From assembly GCA_963767645.1 (NCBI GenBank), contig CAVYEW010000014.1, positions 124,001-188,000 on the forward strand: DNA of 64,000 nt. Direction: 5' to 3'. Positions within the stretch are counted from its first letter, which is position 1. Every line of letters starts with the position of its first letter. Source of the stretch: DATFDN01 sp963767645 (GTDB taxonomy: Bacteria > Pseudomonadota > Alphaproteobacteria > Acetobacterales > Acetobacteraceae). The translations under genes were made by a program, and so were the position numbers. The notes below the pieces were generated by a model. It worked only from the letters and a program-made list of their open reading frames with translations, had not been told where the DNA came from and ran no database searches. Shown piece by piece: positions 41,884 through 51,237 of the stretch.

Positions 41884-43195
41884 TCAGTGCAGCACCGCGC
41901 CATGCCCGGCCAGCGGCGCGCCGCGGGGGACGTGCTTGCGGATGCCGGAGCCGAGGATCAGCACCGCCGCCGCGATCGTGATTCCGCCCGAGACGAACAT
42001 GGGCACGCCGTAGCTTCCGGTCGCGTCATGCAGCAATCCCATGAGCTGGGGCGCGACATAGCCCGAGACGTTGCCTACGGAATTGATGAACGCGATCCCG
42101 CCCGCCGCCGTGGCCGCGCCCAGATAGGCCGTCGGCAGATTCCAGAACACCGGCAGACACGATGCGATCCCGAAGCCCGCCAGACAGAATGCCGTCATCG
42201 CGAGATACGCATTGCCGAGCGCGAGGCCCGCGAACACCATCCCGGCGCCCGCGACCATCACCGGCACGATGACGTGCCAGACGCGCTCGCCGCTGCGGTC
42301 GGAGCTGCGCGAGACCAGGATCATGCCGAGCGTGCCGAACAGGTTGGGCAGCGCGCTGACATATCCGACCTCGATGTTCGAGAGCCCGAGCCCCTTCACG
42401 ATGAGCGGCAGGAAGAACGCGATCGCATAGACGCCGTAGGCGATGAACAGATAGGCGATGGCCAGTATGAGGATCTGTGGGCTCATGATCGCGCGCAGCA
42501 ATCCCCTTCCATGCGTCGCCTTGCCGGTCGCCTCCGCGTCCAGCCGGCCTTGCAGCCACACCTGCTCCTCCGGCGTGAGCCACGCCGCCTCGGCGGGGCT
42601 GTCGCGCAGGGCCAGCCGGCCGAGGGCGGCCAGGATGAGCGCCGGCGCGGCTTCGACCAGGAACACCCACTGCCAGCCGGCGACGCCGAGCCAACCGTCA
42701 AGCCGCAGCAGGTTGGCCGACAGCGGCGCCCCAACCACGCCGGCGAAAGCGCCGAAAGCATAGAAGACGCCCATCATCCGGCCGCGATGGCGCGCGGGGA
42801 ACCAGCAGGTCATGATATAGGCCACGCCGGGGAAGAACCCGGCCTCGGCCACGCCGAGCAGGAAGCGGGCCAGCACGAAGCTCCACTTCCCGGTGGCCAG
42901 CGCGGTGCCGGCGGAGCACAGGCCCCAAACGGCCATGATCATCGTCATCCATCGCCGCGCGCCCAGCTCGTCAGGATCAGGTTGGCGGGGAACTGGAACA
43001 GGACATAGCTCCAGAAGAACGCGCCCGCGCCCAGCCCGTAATCCGTGGCCGAGAGACCGATGGCCTTGTTCATCGTCAGCGCCGCGATCGAGACGTGAAC
43101 CGGTCGAGCGCGTTGATGAGATAGCCCAGGCTCAAGAAGGGCACGAGCCGCCAGGCGACCTTGCGCATGACGGCGGCCTCGGGATTCGATGCCAT
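41884..43195 (-). CDS. MFS transporter, anion:cation symporter type, with two frameshifts
   Basis: The protein has about 437 residues when repaired. The start is ATG 43195 (MASNPEAAVMRKVAWRLVPF). One base appears to be missing after LINALDR near 43103, and another after QFPANLILT near 42960. Between and after these the sequence is typical of the ACS/phthalate-glucarate permease group: SATDYGLGAGAFFWSYVLFQ, LLGVAEAGFFPGVAYIMTCW, SNIEVGYVSALPNLFGTLGM and FWNLPTAYLGAATAAGGIAF. The substrate is likely an organic anion. It is divergent from the acyl-CoA dehydrogenase gene. Both slips are single G/C losses in G-rich runs, suggesting sequence error. Confidence 0.8.
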
Positions 43196-43399
43196 CCTGT
43201 GCTCCCTCGCGGCTCTTCTGGCCTCACCCCGACACTCTGAAATCCGCAGAATGATACTGCAACTTCAGATTTCCGCCGATCCGGGACGTTCGCACGCTTG
43301 ATGCCGGAGGCGCCCAGTAGCGCCACTCGGAGCCGCCGCCGCCTGGACGCGCCTTTCCGCCTTCTCTACCGTCGCGCCAAACGCGAGGGACGCCAGGAC

Positions 43400-44560
43400 A
43401 TGCCTCTGTCCGAAGAACACCGCATGTTGCAGGAGCTGGTCGCGAAATTCGTGGACCGCGAGCTGATGCCGCTGGAGAGATCGGTGCTGGCGCGAGAGGC
43501 ACGCGGCGAGAAATACGGCCTGACGGCGGAGGAGGAAGCGCCGCTGCTCGCGAAATGCCGCGAGCTCGGCCTTTGGGCGCTCGACGTGCCGGAGGCGTGG
43601 GGCGGCGCCAACCTTCCCGCGGTCGCGCTGATGGCGATCAACGAAGAATTGGGGCGCACCGTTGTCCCCTTCACCTTTCCCCCGGACAGCCCGAACCTGC
43701 ACATGCTGATGGCCGTCGCCGACGACCGCCAGCGCGAGCTCTACCTCAAGCCCTACGCCGAGGGCCGTGCCCACTCGGCCATCGCCATCTCCGAGCCCGG
43801 CGCTGGCGGCGATCCCGCCGCGATGGCGACCCGCGCGGTGAAGGACGGAAACGACTGGGTCATCAACGGCCGCAAGATCTGGGTCAGCGGCGTGCCCCGG
43901 GCCGATTTCGTCATCGTCATGGCGCGCACTGGAGAGGGCAAGCGCCACGAGGGCATTACTGCCTTCATCGTCGAACGCGACACGCCGGGCTTCATCATCG
44001 AGCGCGAGATCGCCATGATCGGCGGCCGGCGCACCTACGAACTGGTGTTCGAGGAGTGCCGCCTGCCCGACTCGCAGGTGCTCGGCCGTCTCGGCCACGG
44101 CTTCGCGCCGATGCAGCTGCGCTTGACCGTGCGCCGCCTGCAGATGGGCGCCTGGTGTGTCGGCATCGCCCGCCGCGCGCTGGAGATGCTGTGCGAGCAG
44201 GCGCGCAACCGCGTCACCTTCGGCGCGCGCCTCGCCGACCGTCAGGCGATCCAGTGGTGGGTGGCCGACGCAGCGACGCGCATTCATGCCTGCCGGCTGA
44301 TGGTGATGGACGCCGCCGCCAAGCAGGATGCCGGCGAGGACGTGCGGAATGAGGCAAGCATGCTCAAGGTGTTCGCCACCGAGATGGCGGGCGACGTCGT
44401 TGACAACGCCATGCAGACCTTCGGCGCCATGGGCATGACCAAGGAACTGCCGTTGCAGCTTCTCGCCCAGCAGGTCCGCGTCATGCGCGTCTATGAAGGT
44501 CCGACCGAGGTCCACCGCATGGCGATCGCGCGGCGGCTGTTGAACGATCGCCGCAGCTGA
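43400..44560 (+). CDS. Acyl-CoA dehydrogenase
   Basis: This 386-residue flavoprotein oxidises acyl-CoA thioesters. The FAD/substrate motif is AIAISEPGAGGDPAAMATRA and the middle-domain motif WVINGRKIWVSG. The catalytic base is Glu in MRVYEGPTEVHRMAIARRLL. ATG 43400 (MPLSEEHRMLQELVAKF) follows GCCAGGA; longer in-frame starts have no homology. The sequence resembles the medium/short-chain and caiA-like group, but the acyl chain is unknown. The ketopantoate-reductase-like gene follows after 21 bases, so the two are probably in one operon. Confidence 0.93.
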   Translation: MPLSEEHRMLQELVAKFVDRELMPLERSVLAREARGEKYGLTAEEEAPLLAKCRELGLWALDVPEAWGGANLPAVALMAINEELGRTVVPFTFPPDSPNLHMLMAVADDRQRELYLKPYAEGRAHSAIAISEPGAGGDPAAMATRAVKDGNDWVINGRKIWVSGVPRADFVIVMARTGEGKRHEGITAFIVERDTPGFIIEREIAMIGGRRTYELVFEECRLPDSQVLGRLGHGFAPMQLRLTVRRLQMGAWCVGIARRALEMLCEQARNRVTFGARLADRQAIQWWVADAATRIHACRLMVMDAAAKQDAGEDVRNEASMLKVFATEMAGDVVDNAMQTFGAMGMTKELPLQLLAQQVRVMRVYEGPTEVHRMAIARRLLNDRRS

Positions 44561-44581
44561 AGCGCTCCGGAGGGACATCGC

Positions 44582-45646
44582 ATGAAGTCACGCATAGCCA
44601 TCGTCGGCGCCGGCGCGGTTGGCGCCTATACCGGCGCGCACATGGCAGAGGCGGGCGAGGAGGTCGTGTTCGTCGATCCCTGGCCGGAAAACGTGGAGAG
44701 AATGCGCGCCAAGGGGCTGCGCGTTTCGCACCTGACCGGCGAAGAGTTCACTGTGCCGGTGCGCGCGCTGCACGTGACGGACGCGCAGATGCTCGCCAAG
44801 GAACGCCCGATCGACATTGCCTTCGTTTGCATGAAATCATACGATACTGCCTGGGCCACCAGGCTGATCGCGCAGTATCTCAGCACCGACGGCTTCGTGG
44901 TCTCTCTGCAGAACTGCCTGAACGAGGAGACGGTGGCCTCGGTGGTCGGCTGGGGCCGCACGCTCGGCTGCATCGCCAGCTCGATCACCGTCGATCTCTG
45001 CGAGCCGGGCCATGTCCGCCGCGCCGCCGGGAAAAGCCGCGGCAAGGGCCACACCGTCTATCGCGTGGGCGAGGTGCATGGCCGGATCACCGAGCGCGCG
45101 CGGGAGGTCTGCCGGCTGGTCGACACCGCCGACGGCGCGCTGGTGACGCAAAATCTCTGGGGCGAGCGGTGGTCGAAGCTGGTCACCAACGTGATGGGCA
45201 ACGGTCTGTCGGCCTGCACCGGCATGATCAGTCGCGAGGTAGTGGCCAACGACGCGACACGCCGTTTTTCCGCGCGCCTCGGCAGCGAGGCGATCCGCGT
45301 CGGCCAGGCGCTCGGCTACGCGCTGGAGGAGATCCTGCACATGGCGCCGGAGCTGATCGCGCGCGCCGGCGAGGGCGATCCGGAGTCCGCGCGTGCTTAT
45401 GACGAGCATCGCCTTGCCGAGGCCCGCAAGCCCGGCGGCGGCGAACATCGGCCGTCGATGGGTCAGGATATGGTCAAGGGACGACGCACCGAGATCGAGT
45501 TCATGAACGGGCTGGTGGCGGACAAAGGCGCGCAGGTCGGCATCCCGACGCCCGCGAACGCGGCGCTGACCGACATCGTCAAGCGAGTCGAGAAAGGCGA
45601 GCTACAGCCCGATCCGCGCCATATCGTCGATCTGCGGCTAAACTGA
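44582..45646 (+). CDS. Ketopantoate reductase family protein (PanE-like)
   Basis: This 354-residue Rossmann dehydrogenase has the NADP-binding loop IAIVGAGAVGAYTGAHMA at the N-terminus, the family core FVCMKSYDTAW and SLQNCLNEE, and the C-terminal domain with WGERWSKLVTNVMGNGLSAC, whose Lys is the catalytic acid. PSMGQDMVKGRRTEIEFMNG carries the conserved Glu/Asn. It is about 50 residues longer than E. coli PanE. It sits directly after an acyl-CoA dehydrogenase, so it may reduce a different 2-oxoacid in a catabolic route rather than make pantoate. The start ATG 44582 follows GGAGGGACATCGC. Confidence 0.9.
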   Translation: MKSRIAIVGAGAVGAYTGAHMAEAGEEVVFVDPWPENVERMRAKGLRVSHLTGEEFTVPVRALHVTDAQMLAKERPIDIAFVCMKSYDTAWATRLIAQYLSTDGFVVSLQNCLNEETVASVVGWGRTLGCIASSITVDLCEPGHVRRAAGKSRGKGHTVYRVGEVHGRITERAREVCRLVDTADGALVTQNLWGERWSKLVTNVMGNGLSACTGMISREVVANDATRRFSARLGSEAIRVGQALGYALEEILHMAPELIARAGEGDPESARAYDEHRLAEARKPGGGEHRPSMGQDMVKGRRTEIEFMNGLVADKGAQVGIPTPANAALTDIVKRVEKGELQPDPRHIVDLRLN

Positions 45647-45705
45647 CCAACAGGCCGGCGCTAACCCGTCCCTAGGAGCAGCTTCACGAATAGGTTTGGC
45701 AGCAA

Positions 45706-47418
45706 TCATTGATCTCCAGGTGTGGGAGCTTGGGACGAGCCTTCCTGGTTGGAATCGGATGTCGTCACACAGGTGAAGCTGCTCGCAAGAGTGCTGGGGC
45801 CACTTCCGCTGTATTGAGCAACCTGCGGGTAGGGGCATAGCGGACGCGAGAAGGCCACCCCCTGTGCGGGAGTATCGTTGTTGTACTTTGTCGCGACGAC
45901 GCGCTGCGGTGCCTGACCCTGCTCCACCCACTGCTCAAGGGCGCTCAGGACGTCATCCTGTGGATCATTGGACTGCCCCGGAAGGCCGAGAGCCTGGCCG
46001 AACGCATTGGGACCCGGGCCTCCGGAGCAGTGCCCCATTCCTGGCACCATGAACAGCCGGTAGTAGGACTGGATCCGCTCCAGCGCCGAGTTCGGCACAT
46101 GATCCGCCGCGGTATCCAAGATCTGCAAGAGCGAATTGCCGGCCTGGCCGAGCGCAACGCGGCTGTAGTAGTTGGTGCTGGAACGTGGCGCGATTGTCGT
46201 GTCCGCCCAGCCGTGATACTGGATCAGCTTACTGCCGTGTGCCGCGAACGCCGACAGGTCTGCGTTCAACGCGCTCACCACTCCGTGGTCCTGCAGCTCT
46301 GCGCGCGTGACATCCGGACCATAGTTGAGCGTGAGGTAATTAAAGTTCGGATCACCGAATACGAAGTACTTGAAGTAACTATCGGCAATCGCGAACCCGC
46401 CAGGCGAGCCGGTAGGCGTGATTGCGCCCCATAGGGTCTCACTGCCCGGCTCGAAACCCGGGAAGAGCCGTAGCCCGGTCCGTTGGTCAATCGGCCCCGC
46501 ATAGACAAGCCGTGCCGTCTGCACCTGCGCGGCAGTTAAGCAATCCGGGGAATCTCCGCCCTGACATTGGAGAACGGCAGGATCGAAATGGCACTGCAGC
46601 GGGTTTGCCACGAAGCCAGGATCACTAACCCCATCGAGGCTGCCACACTGGCTGAGCACCGCCTGGTTGATCAGGGGATACTTTGCAGGCGGTATGGTGC
46701 CAGCCGGGTCTGCCTCATTGACTTGGACTTCGAAGACTTGATCGAAATTCAGGTTTACCCAGTCATTAGCAGGGTCACCTGCGATGATCCCGTTGTAGTC
46801 GTCCGGAAATGTCTGCGCTTCCTTGAGGGCCTGGCGTCCGCCGGAAGAGCAGCCGTTGAAGTAGGCGTGCTGGGGAGCGGTCCCGTAATAAGCCGCCGTG
46901 ATTGCCTTGCCCAGGACGGTTATCAGGTGCGTCGCGCGATAGCCGAAGTCGACGAAGCTCTGGGGATGCCCGACGATGAAGCTCGCATCAGCCACCCCCG
47001 TGCTCGGGTCGGCTGCCTCGTGTCCTTGATCGGAGTTGGCGACCGCATCGCCACGGACCACACCGGCTTGCAATGCAATATGATAGATGGAGCCGGAGAA
47101 GCCGCCGTTGCCGGTCCCCTGAAACCGGCCGTCCCAGTTCTCAGGAGGGGGCAGCCATACCTCCATGACGATCGTGGACCCAGGAACCGGGGTAAGGATG
47201 GCTTGAGCACGGCAGAACGGCACCGTTGTAGTGACTGGCGGAATCAAGGTTCCGAGCCCGGAGTCAAAGGCCGTTCCAGGCGCGACCGGCGCGGCTGTCA
47301 CGGCGACACCCGGTGCGGTCAGGGTAGAAAGATCCTCGCAGGTCATTGCGGCTCGTGCCGGCAGTACACCGGCCGCAACCAGGGTCGCCGCCAGGGAGGC
47401 GATTTGCACAGGATTCAT
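45706..47418 (-). CDS. Tannase/feruloyl esterase family protein
   Basis: This 570-residue secreted esterase has a signal peptide (IASLAATLVAAGVLPARAA). The fold is the tannase family: FNGCSSGGRQALKEAQTFPD with the nucleophilic Ser and its paired Cys, HGWADTTIAPRSSTNYY with the catalytic Asp, and MVPGMGHCSGGPGPNAF with His and the paired Cys. The CS-D-HC arrangement is complete, so activity on aromatic esters of plant origin is plausible. It stands alone, convergent with the PanE-like gene. Overall base composition and codon use look slightly less GC-rich than the neighbours, a weak hint of transfer. Confidence 0.9.
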   Translation of the reverse strand: MNPVQIASLAATLVAAGVLPARAAMTCEDLSTLTAPGVAVTAAPVAPGTAFDSGLGTLIPPVTTTVPFCRAQAILTPVPGSTIVMEVWLPPPENWDGRFQGTGNGGFSGSIYHIALQAGVVRGDAVANSDQGHEAADPSTGVADASFIVGHPQSFVDFGYRATHLITVLGKAITAAYYGTAPQHAYFNGCSSGGRQALKEAQTFPDDYNGIIAGDPANDWVNLNFDQVFEVQVNEADPAGTIPPAKYPLINQAVLSQCGSLDGVSDPGFVANPLQCHFDPAVLQCQGGDSPDCLTAAQVQTARLVYAGPIDQRTGLRLFPGFEPGSETLWGAITPTGSPGGFAIADSYFKYFVFGDPNFNYLTLNYGPDVTRAELQDHGVVSALNADLSAFAAHGSKLIQYHGWADTTIAPRSSTNYYSRVALGQAGNSLLQILDTAADHVPNSALERIQSYYRLFMVPGMGHCSGGPGPNAFGQALGLPGQSNDPQDDVLSALEQWVEQGQAPQRVVATKYNNDTPAQGVAFSRPLCPYPQVAQYSGSGPSTLASSFTCVTTSDSNQEGSSQAPTPGDQ

Positions 47419-47577
47419 CGGCTGTTTGCTCCCTCTTGATTGGTTCGCTTTGACCCGCTGACTTGCCGAAGTGACGTCAGTTCCCCCTATGGGCGTCTGG
47501 TAGTTCGGACGTTGAGCCGTTTTCCCTGGCCACGCAATCTAATCCCCCGCGGACCCGCACAGGAGGCGGCACGGTCA

Positions 47578-47595
47578 GTTAGCGACCGCGCTAAC
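47578..47595. promoter_or_regulatory. Inverted repeat upstream of recQ
   Basis: GTTAGCG-ACCG-CGCTAAC is a perfect 7-base inverted repeat with a 4-base spacer. It lies about 65 bases before the recQ ATG in the divergent tannase/recQ intergenic region. It could be an operator or a small hairpin; no regulator is adjacent. Confidence 0.35.
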
Positions 47596-47659
47596 CCTGG
47601 ATTGACGCGGCGCGGCTAGCTTGCCACCTGAACTTGCCCCAAGCAACTCGCCACGCCCC

Positions 47660-49489
47660 ATGAACCATATCGCCCGCGCCGACCCGGCGGAGGTCCTTCG
47701 CCGCGTTTTCGGCTTTCCCGCCTTTCGCGGGCTGCAAGAGGACGTGGTGCGCCACGTCGTTTCCGGCGGCGATGCGCTCGTGCTGATGCCGACCGGAGGG
47801 GGCAAGTCGCTGTGCTACCAGGTGCCTGCGCTGTGCCGGCCGGGTACGGCGGTCGTCGTCTCGCCGCTGATCGCTCTGATGGACGACCAGGTCGCCGCCT
47901 TGCGCCAGCTCGGCGTGGCTGCCGGCGCGCTGCACTCCGAGCTGGACCCCGCGGAGGCGCGCGGCGTGGCGCGCGACCTGATCGAAGGCGCGCTCGATCT
48001 CCTCTATGTCTCGCCCGAGCGGCTGCTCGGCAACGGCACGCTCGACCGGCTGTCGCGCATCAAGCTGGCGCTGTTTGCGATTGACGAGGCGCATTGCGTC
48101 TCGCAATGGGGCCATGAGTTCCGCCCCGAGTACCGCGCCCTGGCGGGCCTTGCCGACCGCTTTCCGGGCATTCCGCGCATCGCGCTCACCGCCACTGCCG
48201 ACCGGCGCACCCGTCCCGACATATTGGCCGCCCTGCGCATGGAGAGCGCTGCGACGTTCGTCGCCAGCTTCCACCGCCCGAACCTGCACATTGCGGCACA
48301 GCCCAAGGCCGGGGAGACGGCGCAGCTCCAGGCGTTCATCGCCCGCCACAAGGGCGAATGCGGCATCATCTATTGCGGCACCCGTGCCAAGACCGAGCGG
48401 GTCGCGGCGGGTCTCGCCGCCAAAGGCGTGCCCGCCATCGCCTTCCATGCCGGGCTGGAGCCGGAGCACAAGCGTGCCGCCCTGGCCCGTTTCCGCTCCG
48501 GGGAACCGGTGGTCATCGTCGCCACCATCGCCTTCGGCATGGGCATCGACCGGCCCGACGTGCGCTTCGTCGCCCATCTGGACATGCCGGAAAGCCCTGA
48601 GGCGTTCTATCAGCAGATCGGCCGCGCCGGCCGCGACGGCGAAAGATCGGAGACGCTGCTCCTCTATGGCGGGCAGGAGATCGCAGTGGCCCGCCACCGC
48701 CTGGCCCAATCCGCCCAGCCCGAATGGCAGAAGCGCACCATGCGCGCCAAGCTCGAGGAGATGGTAGCGTTTTCCGAGACGGTGGAGTGCCGCACGCGCA
48801 CGCTGCTCGGCTGCTTCAACGAAGCGTTGGAAGAGCGTTGCGGGCACTGCGACACCTGCGACGCTCCGCCCAGCACGCTGCCCGCGATCGTGGAGGCGCA
48901 GAAGGCGCTGTCGGCGGTGCATCGCACCGGCCAGATCTTCGGCGCCGTGCATGTCATCGCGGTGCTGCGCGGCGAACGGACGGATGCGGTCCTGCGGCAT
49001 CGCCACGACAAGCTCGGCGTGTTCGGCATCGGCGCCGACCGCCCAGCCGCGTTCTGGCGCGGCGTGCTGCGCCAGCTGATCGGCCTCGGCGCGCTGGACA
49101 TCGATACCGAGGGGCATGGCGGGCTGTTCCTGGTGCCCGACAAGGCCCGCCCGCTGCTGCGCGGAGAGATGGAGTTCCGTGTCCGCGCCGATACCCCGCT
49201 CCCTCGCCGTATCGCCGCCGCTGCGCCGGCACCGACGCCGGAGGCTCCGGCGACACCGGCCGATCAGGCGCTGTTCGAGGCGCTGCGCGCCTGGCGCGCA
49301 CGGGAGGCGAAGGCGCAGTCGGTGCCGCCCTACGTGATCTTCCACGATACCGTGCTGCGCGGCATCGCCGCGGCGCGACCCGAAGACGCGGAGGCGCTCG
49401 GCGCGCTCAAGGGCGTCGGCGCCTCGAAGCTCGCCCGCTACGGCGCCGCGGTGCTGGCGATCGTTCGCGGCCCTCACCCGCCGCGCTAA
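47660..49489 (+). CDS. recQ: ATP-dependent DNA helicase RecQ
   Basis: This 609-residue 3'-5' helicase acts in recombination and fork repair. Motif order is clear: FRGLQEDVVRHVVSGGDALV, MPTGGGKSLCYQVPAL (Walker A), the DEAHCVSQWGHEFRPEY box with the aromatic-rich loop, ALTATAD, then VATIAFGMGIDRPDVRFVAH and YQQIGRAGRDG. The RQC zinc site is C...CGHCDTC at about residues 390-410. A winged helix and a C-terminal HRDC domain (LFEALRAWRAREAKAQSVPP...GVGASKLARYG) follow. ATG 47660 is used rather than an in-frame TTG at 47621. The gene ends inside a long perfect hairpin shared with the convergent neighbour. Confidence 0.96.
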   Translation: MNHIARADPAEVLRRVFGFPAFRGLQEDVVRHVVSGGDALVLMPTGGGKSLCYQVPALCRPGTAVVVSPLIALMDDQVAALRQLGVAAGALHSELDPAEARGVARDLIEGALDLLYVSPERLLGNGTLDRLSRIKLALFAIDEAHCVSQWGHEFRPEYRALAGLADRFPGIPRIALTATADRRTRPDILAALRMESAATFVASFHRPNLHIAAQPKAGETAQLQAFIARHKGECGIIYCGTRAKTERVAAGLAAKGVPAIAFHAGLEPEHKRAALARFRSGEPVVIVATIAFGMGIDRPDVRFVAHLDMPESPEAFYQQIGRAGRDGERSETLLLYGGQEIAVARHRLAQSAQPEWQKRTMRAKLEEMVAFSETVECRTRTLLGCFNEALEERCGHCDTCDAPPSTLPAIVEAQKALSAVHRTGQIFGAVHVIAVLRGERTDAVLRHRHDKLGVFGIGADRPAAFWRGVLRQLIGLGALDIDTEGHGGLFLVPDKARPLLRGEMEFRVRADTPLPRRIAAAAPAPTPEAPATPADQALFEALRAWRAREAKAQSVPPYVIFHDTVLRGIAAARPEDAEALGALKGVGASKLARYGAAVLAIVRGPHPPR

Positions 49490-49507
49490 GCGCGGCGGGT
49501 GAGGGCC
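49469..49507. terminator. Perfect 18-bp hairpin at the recQ stop codon
   Basis: The left arm at 49469-49486 and the right arm at 49490-49507 are exact reverse complements (GGCCCTCACCCGCCGCGC and its partner). The three-base loop is TAA, the recQ stop codon itself. The convergent NHL gene's stop follows immediately at 49508. There is no U-tract on either side. A bidirectional transcription end is the likely role. Confidence 0.75.
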
Positions 49508-50464
49508 CTACCGCACCCGGCGGAACTTGTGCAGGCTGCGCAGGTCATCCGGCCGTGCCTGGCCCGGATGACTCAACTCCCAGTTGGTCCAGGAAACCTC
49601 CCCCACATACAAATCGCCGCGCAAATCGATGCTCAACCCGTGCGGCGCCATGAACTCAGTCGGGCCGAGGCCCGCATGCAGCCCGCCGATCCTGCCGATG
49701 CGCTTGCCCGTGTTGTCCACGATGGTCACGCGCGGCCCGAGATTGGGGATGTTACGGTTCACCGGCATCACCGGCCCCAACTCGCCGATATAGCAGATCG
49801 GGCACTTGCCCGGCGGCATGAACAGCCCGCAGGGCCGGTGCAGGTTGTTCCACTGTGCCTGGTACTTGCCGTTCGCGTCGAACACCTGCACGCGATGGTT
49901 CTCGCGGTCGGCGACATAGACGAAGCCGTCCGCGTCGCAGGTGATGTTGTGGACGATGTTGAACTCGCCCGGATCGCTGCCCGGCTCGCCCCAGGACAGC
50001 AGCAGGCGACCCTTGGGATCGAACTTGTGGACCCGCGCGTTGCCGTAGCCGTCCGAGACGAACACCGAGCCGTCCGGGCCGAGCGCGGTGTGCGTGCAGC
50101 GGTGGAACGGCTCGCCGCTCATGAACGGGGCGGGCTTGCCCGGTATCCCCAGGGTCAGCAGCACCTTGCCCTCCAGCGTGCATTGCCGGACCGTGTGGTC
50201 GCCGTCATCGGTCAGCCAGATCGTGTCGTCGGGCGCCATGTGCAGACCGTGCGCGCGCGGGAACAGCCCCTCGCCCCAGGAGCGGAGGAAATTGCCCTCG
50301 CGGTCGAACACGATCATCGGATGCTCGCCGCGATTGAAGACATAGGCATTGTCGTCCCGATCGACCCCGACAGCGCCGATCTCCTTGAAGCGCCAGCCGG
50401 GCGGCAGCTTGGCCCAGTCCAGGACGGGTTCGTAGGTGTACTCGCCATAGCCGGTTGAGACCAT
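49508..50464 (-). CDS. NHL-repeat beta-propeller protein
   Basis: This 318-residue protein forms a six-bladed NHL propeller. Blade motifs include GVDRDDNAYVFNRGEHPMIV, APDDTIWLTDDGDHTVRQ, GPDGSVFVSDGYGNARVHKF, DADGFVYVADRENHRVQVFD and MAPHGLSIDLRGDLYVGEVS. It resembles peptidyl-glycine alpha-amidating lyase-like proteins found in bacteria, but an enzyme role is not shown. There is no signal peptide. It is convergent with recQ and divergent from the HAD hydrolase, 53 bases apart. Related proteins often lie near catabolic genes, which fits the next 5 kb. Confidence 0.85.
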   Translation of the reverse strand: MVSTGYGEYTYEPVLDWAKLPPGWRFKEIGAVGVDRDDNAYVFNRGEHPMIVFDREGNFLRSWGEGLFPRAHGLHMAPDDTIWLTDDGDHTVRQCTLEGKVLLTLGIPGKPAPFMSGEPFHRCTHTALGPDGSVFVSDGYGNARVHKFDPKGRLLLSWGEPGSDPGEFNIVHNITCDADGFVYVADRENHRVQVFDANGKYQAQWNNLHRPCGLFMPPGKCPICYIGELGPVMPVNRNIPNLGPRVTIVDNTGKRIGRIGGLHAGLGPTEFMAPHGLSIDLRGDLYVGEVSWTNWELSHPGQARPDDLRSLHKFRRVR

Positions 50465-50517
50465 TGTTTCCTCCTGGGTTCCGGCGATGCTAGCGCGCGA
50501 ACCGGACGGAGGCCAGA

Positions 50518-51219
50518 ATGGACAGCGGGGAACTCAAGCGCACGATCGCCGTCTGCATGTTCGACCAGTACGGGACGGTGGTGGACATGCAGGGCGGCCT
50601 GGTCGAGGCGGCAACGCCTTATCTGCGGGCGAAGGGCTGGACGGGCAATCCGAGCTCTTTCGTGACTTGGTGGCGCCGTACGCATTACGAGAACTCGATG
50701 ATCGACGCCCTGCTGGGGCGCGAGCACACGCCGTATCGGGAGATCGGCCATCGCTCGCTCGACCATGTGCTGGAGCGGGCGGGGATCGCTCACACGGCGG
50801 AGGAGGTGCGCGCGCTGGTCGCCGCCATCGAGCGGCTGCGACCGTTTCCCGAAATCCCGGCGGCGCTCGCGCAACTGCATAAGCGCTACAAACTGGCGGT
50901 GCTGTCGAACGGCGATCCCGACATGCTGGAGACGGCAAAGCCGCATCACGGCATCACCTTCGACGCGGTGATCTCGGTCGCCGTCGCCAATGCCTTCAAG
51001 CCGCATGTCGCGACCTACACCAAGGCCGCCGAGATCCTCGGGGTGCCGATGCGGCAGGTGCTGTTCGTCGCCAACCACGCGTTCGACTGCGTGGGCGCCA
51101 AGTCGGCGGGGATGCGCACCGCCTTCATCGACCGCCGCCGCCGCCCGTTCGGAGCGACGCCGCACCAGCCCGACCTGATCGTGCCGAGCATGACGGAGCT
51201 TGCGGCGCTGGTCGCCTGA
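50518..51219 (+). CDS. HAD hydrolase, haloacid dehalogenase type II-like
   Basis: This 233-residue HAD-superfamily enzyme has motif I CMFDQYGTVVD with nucleophile Asp16 and the Y-G-T of dehalogenases, motif II LAVLSNGDPDML, Lys in NAFKPHVATY, and a motif III/IV region VANHAFDCVGAKSAGMRTAF. The usual SSNxxD segment of L-2-haloacid dehalogenases is replaced by VANHAFD, so a dehalogenase reaction is plausible but not certain. ATG 50518 precedes MDSGELKRTIAV. It is convergent with the oxidoreductase gene, 18 bases apart. Confidence 0.85.
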   Translation: MDSGELKRTIAVCMFDQYGTVVDMQGGLVEAATPYLRAKGWTGNPSSFVTWWRRTHYENSMIDALLGREHTPYREIGHRSLDHVLERAGIAHTAEEVRALVAAIERLRPFPEIPAALAQLHKRYKLAVLSNGDPDMLETAKPHHGITFDAVISVAVANAFKPHVATYTKAAEILGVPMRQVLFVANHAFDCVGAKSAGMRTAFIDRRRRPFGATPHQPDLIVPSMTELAALVA

Positions 51220-51237
51220 GAGAGCGTTTGAGAAGGA

